Shown here: one piece after another, positions 60,201 through 64,000 of the stretch | Layout: each line of letters opens with the position of its first letter | Numbering within the stretch: position 1 is the first letter of the stretch | Source of the DNA: Crambe crambe | Lineage: Eukaryota; Porifera; Demospongiae; Poecilosclerida; Crambeidae | DNA length: 64,000 bases | Direction of reading: 5' to 3' | Assembly: GCA_963924555.1 (NCBI GenBank) | Contig: OZ004586.1 | Coordinates: 7,584,501 to 7,648,500 of the forward strand | Notes under the pieces: model-generated | What the model saw: only the letters and a program-made list of their open reading frames with translations | What the model was told of the DNA's origin: nothing | Databases searched by the model: none | Program-made: the position numbers and the translations under genes

Positions 60201-62981
60201 AGAAAGGAAGATGACCAATGTGGATACTTCTGGGCAATGAACAAATAACGTTTGGCTCTTTGAAGTCTCTTCTTCCCGTATACTGCAATATAGCTTTTGC
60301 ACGAGTGAATTGCTTTTCACTCACACATTGAGGATGTCCCTGTGCTGGTAGACTAATTGAATAGATTGTGTCTAGAATCTCTTGTGGTGGTATTGAAGTT
60401 CTTAAGCCACAATCTCGAAGAATATCAACATACTTTGGCTGGTTGTAGGGTGCACAGGGGAAAACATCCTTACCGGCAAAGATTTGAAATATTTCATTAT
60501 TTTCAGGGTCAAACAGAATTTCTGGTGATTCCCTACCACCAGATGAAGTTGTGACAAAGGAGAGATGCTTTATCAACTCTGGGAAATTCCCATCATTGTA
60601 TTTCAGTGAATGGAAATTATCAAGCACCTTGAGCATAATTGAGTCAATGTAGTGGTCACTAATAGTTTTATTCTCAATAAGAGGGAAAATGTGCAGTGAT
60701 AAAAGGGTTACTTCATTTATGATTGGTATAGCGAGTGCCTTTAGCAGCTGTTTTTGGTAGAGGTCACTGCTTGAGAGGATGATAATATTCGAAGGCAAAA
60801 GTGAAAAGTCGAAGAGCTCTTTTGATGATGTTTCTTCAACTGCAATGGAAGTCGAAAGTGAGGATTTACGACATAGATCATTCACAGAGTAAATCTCTCT
60901 GACAGTGTTGGAAGCAGTTACAAACATTCTTAAGTTACACAACACGGGACGATGTTTAGATACTAAGCTTGTAGCTGAACCTGATCCACAGAGAAATTTT
61001 CTCAAACAATCTGCTTCTGATGGCGATAAAATAACTTCCCCACTGCCAGTCGGAGAATAAGAGATAGCTGTGACTAAACCATCAGGATCGAATGAGTTTC
61101 TCAGTTCATTGTGCTTGACAAACCTGAAACCTTCCTCTCCCTGCACGCAGCAATGAATGCCAAACTTATTCATTAGAGAGAGCATCAAATCACTACACTG
61201 GAAATGCTCAGCTACGTACACTATAGACTTTGTGGTTAGGCTAAGCTTGACCACATCAAAGTTACCGGGTGAATCTTTCACTCGGACTGGAAGTATTGAC
61301 ATGTCGAGAAATAGACTCAGTTGTTTATTCTGGACCCATTGCCAAAATTTTTGGAACCAATCTGAAGGAAATTGTGAGAGGTTCGGAAAAGATACTGATG
61401 TCTGTTTCTTCCACTCGGTAGGCATGGATTCATTTATGAGCGAGGGCATGTCAGGAACCGCTAACTCTTTCAGCTGAGTCAGTCTGGACCTGGCTACCAT
61501 GCTCAGAGCATTATGCAGATCTACATCATCTGGTAGATCCACGAGCTTGTGATCCAAATTAGGAAGAAGATACCTTGGACACTCTTGTGTGCATATGAAC
61601 ACATTATTGGAAGAAAAGGAACTATTTTGTATCTCTTCAAAGTTGCCATCACAGAGTGGCAGTAGTCTTAAGCCAGATAAATCATCATATCGACCATCAG
61701 AGAGGCAATACTTTAAAAGAACACGTTTATCAACAGGATCAACACTCGTGTAGCTGCTTGGGTTGCCATGGAGCATAGTCTTAACAAATCTGGGATTCAC
61801 TTTTGTCACTGAAGGCATTTCGACGTAAGCAAATGTATCCCATATGTCTGATGGTACAGTAGCCAGTTTCACTCCACAGTTGGTTAAAGTCTCTTTTACA
61901 ACTGAATCAAGCTCACTAGACTTTGGGACATAAACTGCTGTGTCGGGTATGACCCACTCACCGATCTGTGTCGAGGACTTCGACCAGATGACACTCTCTC
62001 TCAAAATAGCTTGGAATACTGGCCTCATTATCGATTTCCACCGAGTCTGACTCAGACAATTAACATTGGGCCAAGCCTTGTAGAAGTCTGCAGGATCAAG
62101 GTAGCTCATGTTTTTGGCTTCAAGTAAAAGAGTGACATAGCAAGGTGGTATCACTTCCCGCACGAGAAGTTCGTTCCAATTAGCTGTGGGGTCATTTTTT
62201 CTCTCCACCCCCGGCCATTTCAGACTCCTGCGGTCGTCGTTTAAACCAAACGTGGCATTAACATGAATTGGGAGGTTGGAAGAAGCCTCAATGGGCATGG
62301 GAAGGAAACAGAATATTCTTCCATCAGCTGGATGATCTAAATCTACAGCTGTCCCCACCCATGGAAACACTTTCTGCTTGACAGAAGCTGCTCTGACATC
62401 AGCACTGGATGTGCCCACCTGATTAACAACTAGCCAACGACTTGTGCTTGTCTCTTTAGTGCTGGCTTCATACACAGAGATGTCAAACCTGTTGATCAGC
62501 TGGAAAACCTCCGAAAAATTGTATTTCTGTGATGAATGGTGTGATTTTAATTTCATGAGTAGAGAAATTCGGTCTTGTGTGAGCTTATCAACAAATGCTT
62601 TTGCTACAATTGTCTGAAAGGTAAGGGTGTGATTCCCATCCTTATCGATGTTAAAAACTTCAATGGTGTGAATAGATCGAAGGAAGAGAAGAAGAAGCTT
62701 TGCCTCCGATCTCAGAGCTTCAATGAGCTCGTTGACTTTCTTTACAGTGTACAAATTCTCAGAGAGACCAGAAGTTGCATGGCGTAGTGGAAAGCGGAAT
62801 AGAGTCTTGGAGTAAGAGGTGGTGTTTTGTGAGTCAAAATCTGCTATTCCGTCAAGTGGTGCAAGGTTATCGCTGCCTTGAACTTCATCTAACTCAAACA
62901 TCCTACCTGAATCCCCTTTCCAGATTAGTTCTTGTGGTTCTAGAAATGCTATCTTGTTACCACTGATGATTGAAGGAATAT
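51274..62981 (-). CDS. Sacsin-like giant protein, copy 2 (11.7-kb terminal exon; 5' exons beyond window)
   Basis: A single open frame from the acceptor at 62982-62983 to the stop at 51274. The first Met in this exon (62901, [11 protein letters not shown]) is internal: the same exon in copy 1 is preceded by two exons, and the acceptor and 27 preceding codons are conserved. From that Met there are 3,875 residues. Two HSP90-like ATPase modules are complete: N-box [13 protein letters not shown] near residue 1245 with GKFGIGF near 1317, and [13 protein letters not shown] near 2206 with GQYGIGFN near 2277. A first module should be completed by the missing exons. The C-terminus (FNPMEYVGY, then ILLGYGVDL upstream of it) ends without a DnaJ or HEPN domain, unlike vertebrate sacsin. 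The large size and ATPase-SIRPT layout make the family assignment firm; function is unknown. Confidence 0.93.
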
Positions 62982-62983
62982 CT

Positions 62984-63559
62984 AAAATTAAAGTTAATCA
63001 TGTTTCAATTAAATGCACTTTGCAAGAAAATTATTTAGCTAGATATAATAATGACAAAAAGATGATAAAAAGCTTCCAGTGTGAATTCAGATTGCTCTGA
63101 GACACCACATTCAATCGAAGTGGGAGGTGGCTGCATTATCAGCTGCAGGGGGTGGGTATGGGAGGCCTCCCATGCATAGAGGCTAAAAAATGCTCCCCTT
63201 AAAATGGCCTGGAAGAGCTAAAAGGAACAGTGAAACAGTGCTCATCATACACTACGTATACGGCGAAGATTTTATAAATTTGTTATTGTAACTTATAGTT
63301 CTATTACAGGGTACATAATATGCAATAGTTAGCGTAGGCTGCCAATTATCGACTAGTAGCTATTATCGACCATTTCCCATTTTAATATGGACCAGCATAG
63401 TTTACGGACATGTGCAGAAAATAACCGATGTTGTGCGGAATTGCTGCACATGGCATGAGAAGTGTTTCTTCTTTCTTCTTTTGCAATCATTGTTTTTCAC
63501 GGTAAGGAAGGGATTAGCTAGCTGTATAAAAGTCTCCTTTTTAGCTTTTTTTGTAGGTG
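62984..63559. other. Intron 5' of the copy 2 giant exon
   Basis: The first ~100 bp match the copy 1 intron (gacaaaaag ... ataaaaagcttccagtg) and then diverge (near 63085 here, 7290 in copy 1), marking one duplication boundary. No sacsin exon was found before the window end. Confidence 0.6.
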
Positions 63560-64000
63560 ATGGCGCGCAGCTACTCCAAGAAGAAGTCGAACAGGAATCC
63601 TCCATTAAGATCTAAACCAGCAAGGAAGCGACCATATGCAAAGTGAAAACAATGGACTAGAGCACAAATAGATGCTGCCATTAAGACTGTAATGAATGGA
63701 TCAGCTGACTCGATCAACGCAGCTGCAAGAGACCATGGAGTCCCCCCAACCACGCTCAAGAATCGTTTATCTGGGAGAGTTGTTTGTGGGACCAATCCTG
63801 GGCCTGTGCCTTACCTCGACAATAAAGAAGAGCAGGAGCTTGAGGAATACCTCACTCAAGCCAACAAGGTGGGGTATGGGAAGACAAGGCGCCAGGTCAA
63901 AGTGATAGCTGAGAGAGTTGCCAATGACAAAGGGGTGCTGCGAAGTGCCTGCATCAGTGATAGGTGGTGGCGTCGATTTCTACAATGTCATCCTGAAGCT
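63560..64000 (+). pseudogene. pogo/jerky-like transposase N-terminus (runs off right edge)
   Basis: ATG at 63560 opens a basic start (MARSYSKKKSNRNPPLRS), then a TGA at codon 29 (63644-63646), then a psq-type helix-turn-helix (SINAAARDHGVPPTTLKNRL) and a second DNA-binding block of CENP-B/Tc5 type (VGYGKTRRQVKVIAERVAND, RWWRRFLQ). The DDE domain should lie beyond the window. One nonsense codon suggests a dead copy, unless translation starts later. It lies on the opposite strand, probably inside the intron 5' of the sacsin copy 2 exon. Confidence 0.75.

Noticed and set aside
51274-62901. Taking the Met at 62901 as the true start of sacsin copy 2
   Set aside because: The frame is open further upstream to a conserved acceptor at 62982, and copy 1 shows two further exons before this one.
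1-64000. tRNA or rRNA genes
   Set aside because: No cloverleaf with A- and B-box sequence or rRNA core was recognised by eye; a tRNAscan run would be decisive.
1-64000. Bacterial-type operons or defence systems
   Set aside because: Genes have spliceosomal introns and animal family domains; no Shine-Dalgarno-spaced gene runs were seen.

Overview
The window looks like animal nuclear DNA, most likely from a sponge or a similar early-branching invertebrate. Introns are short (about 50-70 nt), GT-AG and phase-consistent. The coding families include giant sacsin-like proteins, a DLGAP/GKAP-domain protein, a HECT E3-like gene, and many transposases (P-like, Harbinger/ISL2EU-like, MULE-SWIM, pogo-like, DIRS-like and Crypton-like). 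Small palindromic non-autonomous elements are everywhere. The taxon is inferred from gene content; no rRNA or tRNA gene was recognised that would fix it.

Layout. 1-10.7 kb (minus): a sacsin-like gene (copy 1), three exons seen, open to the left window edge. Its second intron holds a 1-kb piece of a sacsin paralogue between two 177-bp direct repeats, plus a MITE with a clear empty site next to it. 11.2-17.1 kb: a graveyard of transposases, namely a DDE_Tnp_4 transposase, a PHD-finger fragment carrying a hairpin insertion, a P-like transposase with an internal inverted segment, and an unknown convergent gene. 17.3-27.9 kb: flanked by an inverted pair of about 250-bp repeats; holds a decayed integrase-core gene (minus) and a decayed HECT E3-like gene (plus). 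28-34.4 kb: an orphan importin-alpha IBB-like exon, and a five-exon MULE/SWIM gene (minus) whose start codon lies 14 bp from a hAT-type MITE. 35-41.3 kb: a divergent pair, an unknown gene (minus) and a DLGAP-like gene (plus), followed by phase-0 micro-exons ending in a zinc finger, with a tyrosine recombinase and a TIR element lodged in the introns. 42-47.5 kb: a TTAA-flanked element, a Crypton-like fragment, and a 3.2-kb foldback-like element whose ends are arrays of a 63-bp repeat (23 units left, 3 right). 47.5-49.8 kb: a small secreted-protein gene with a TATA box beside that element, and a decayed amidohydrolase. 51.3-63 kb (minus): the second sacsin-like gene, a single 11.7-kb open exon. 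63.6 kb to the end: a pogo/jerky-like transposase start.

The two sacsin-like genes are a recent direct duplication about 40 kb apart. Their reading frames are intact over about 7 kb and 11.7 kb, including long near-identical stretches. The many one-base frame breaks in the transposon and HECT-like genes are therefore better read as real decay than as sequencing noise, although the breaks at 13-base homopolymers remain suspect.

I found no CRISPR array, operon or bacterial-type system. The most unusual items are the paralogue-templated intron insertion, the asymmetric foldback element with a higher-order 63-bp array, the inverted segment inside a P-like transposase, and the in-frame hairpin inside a PHD finger.
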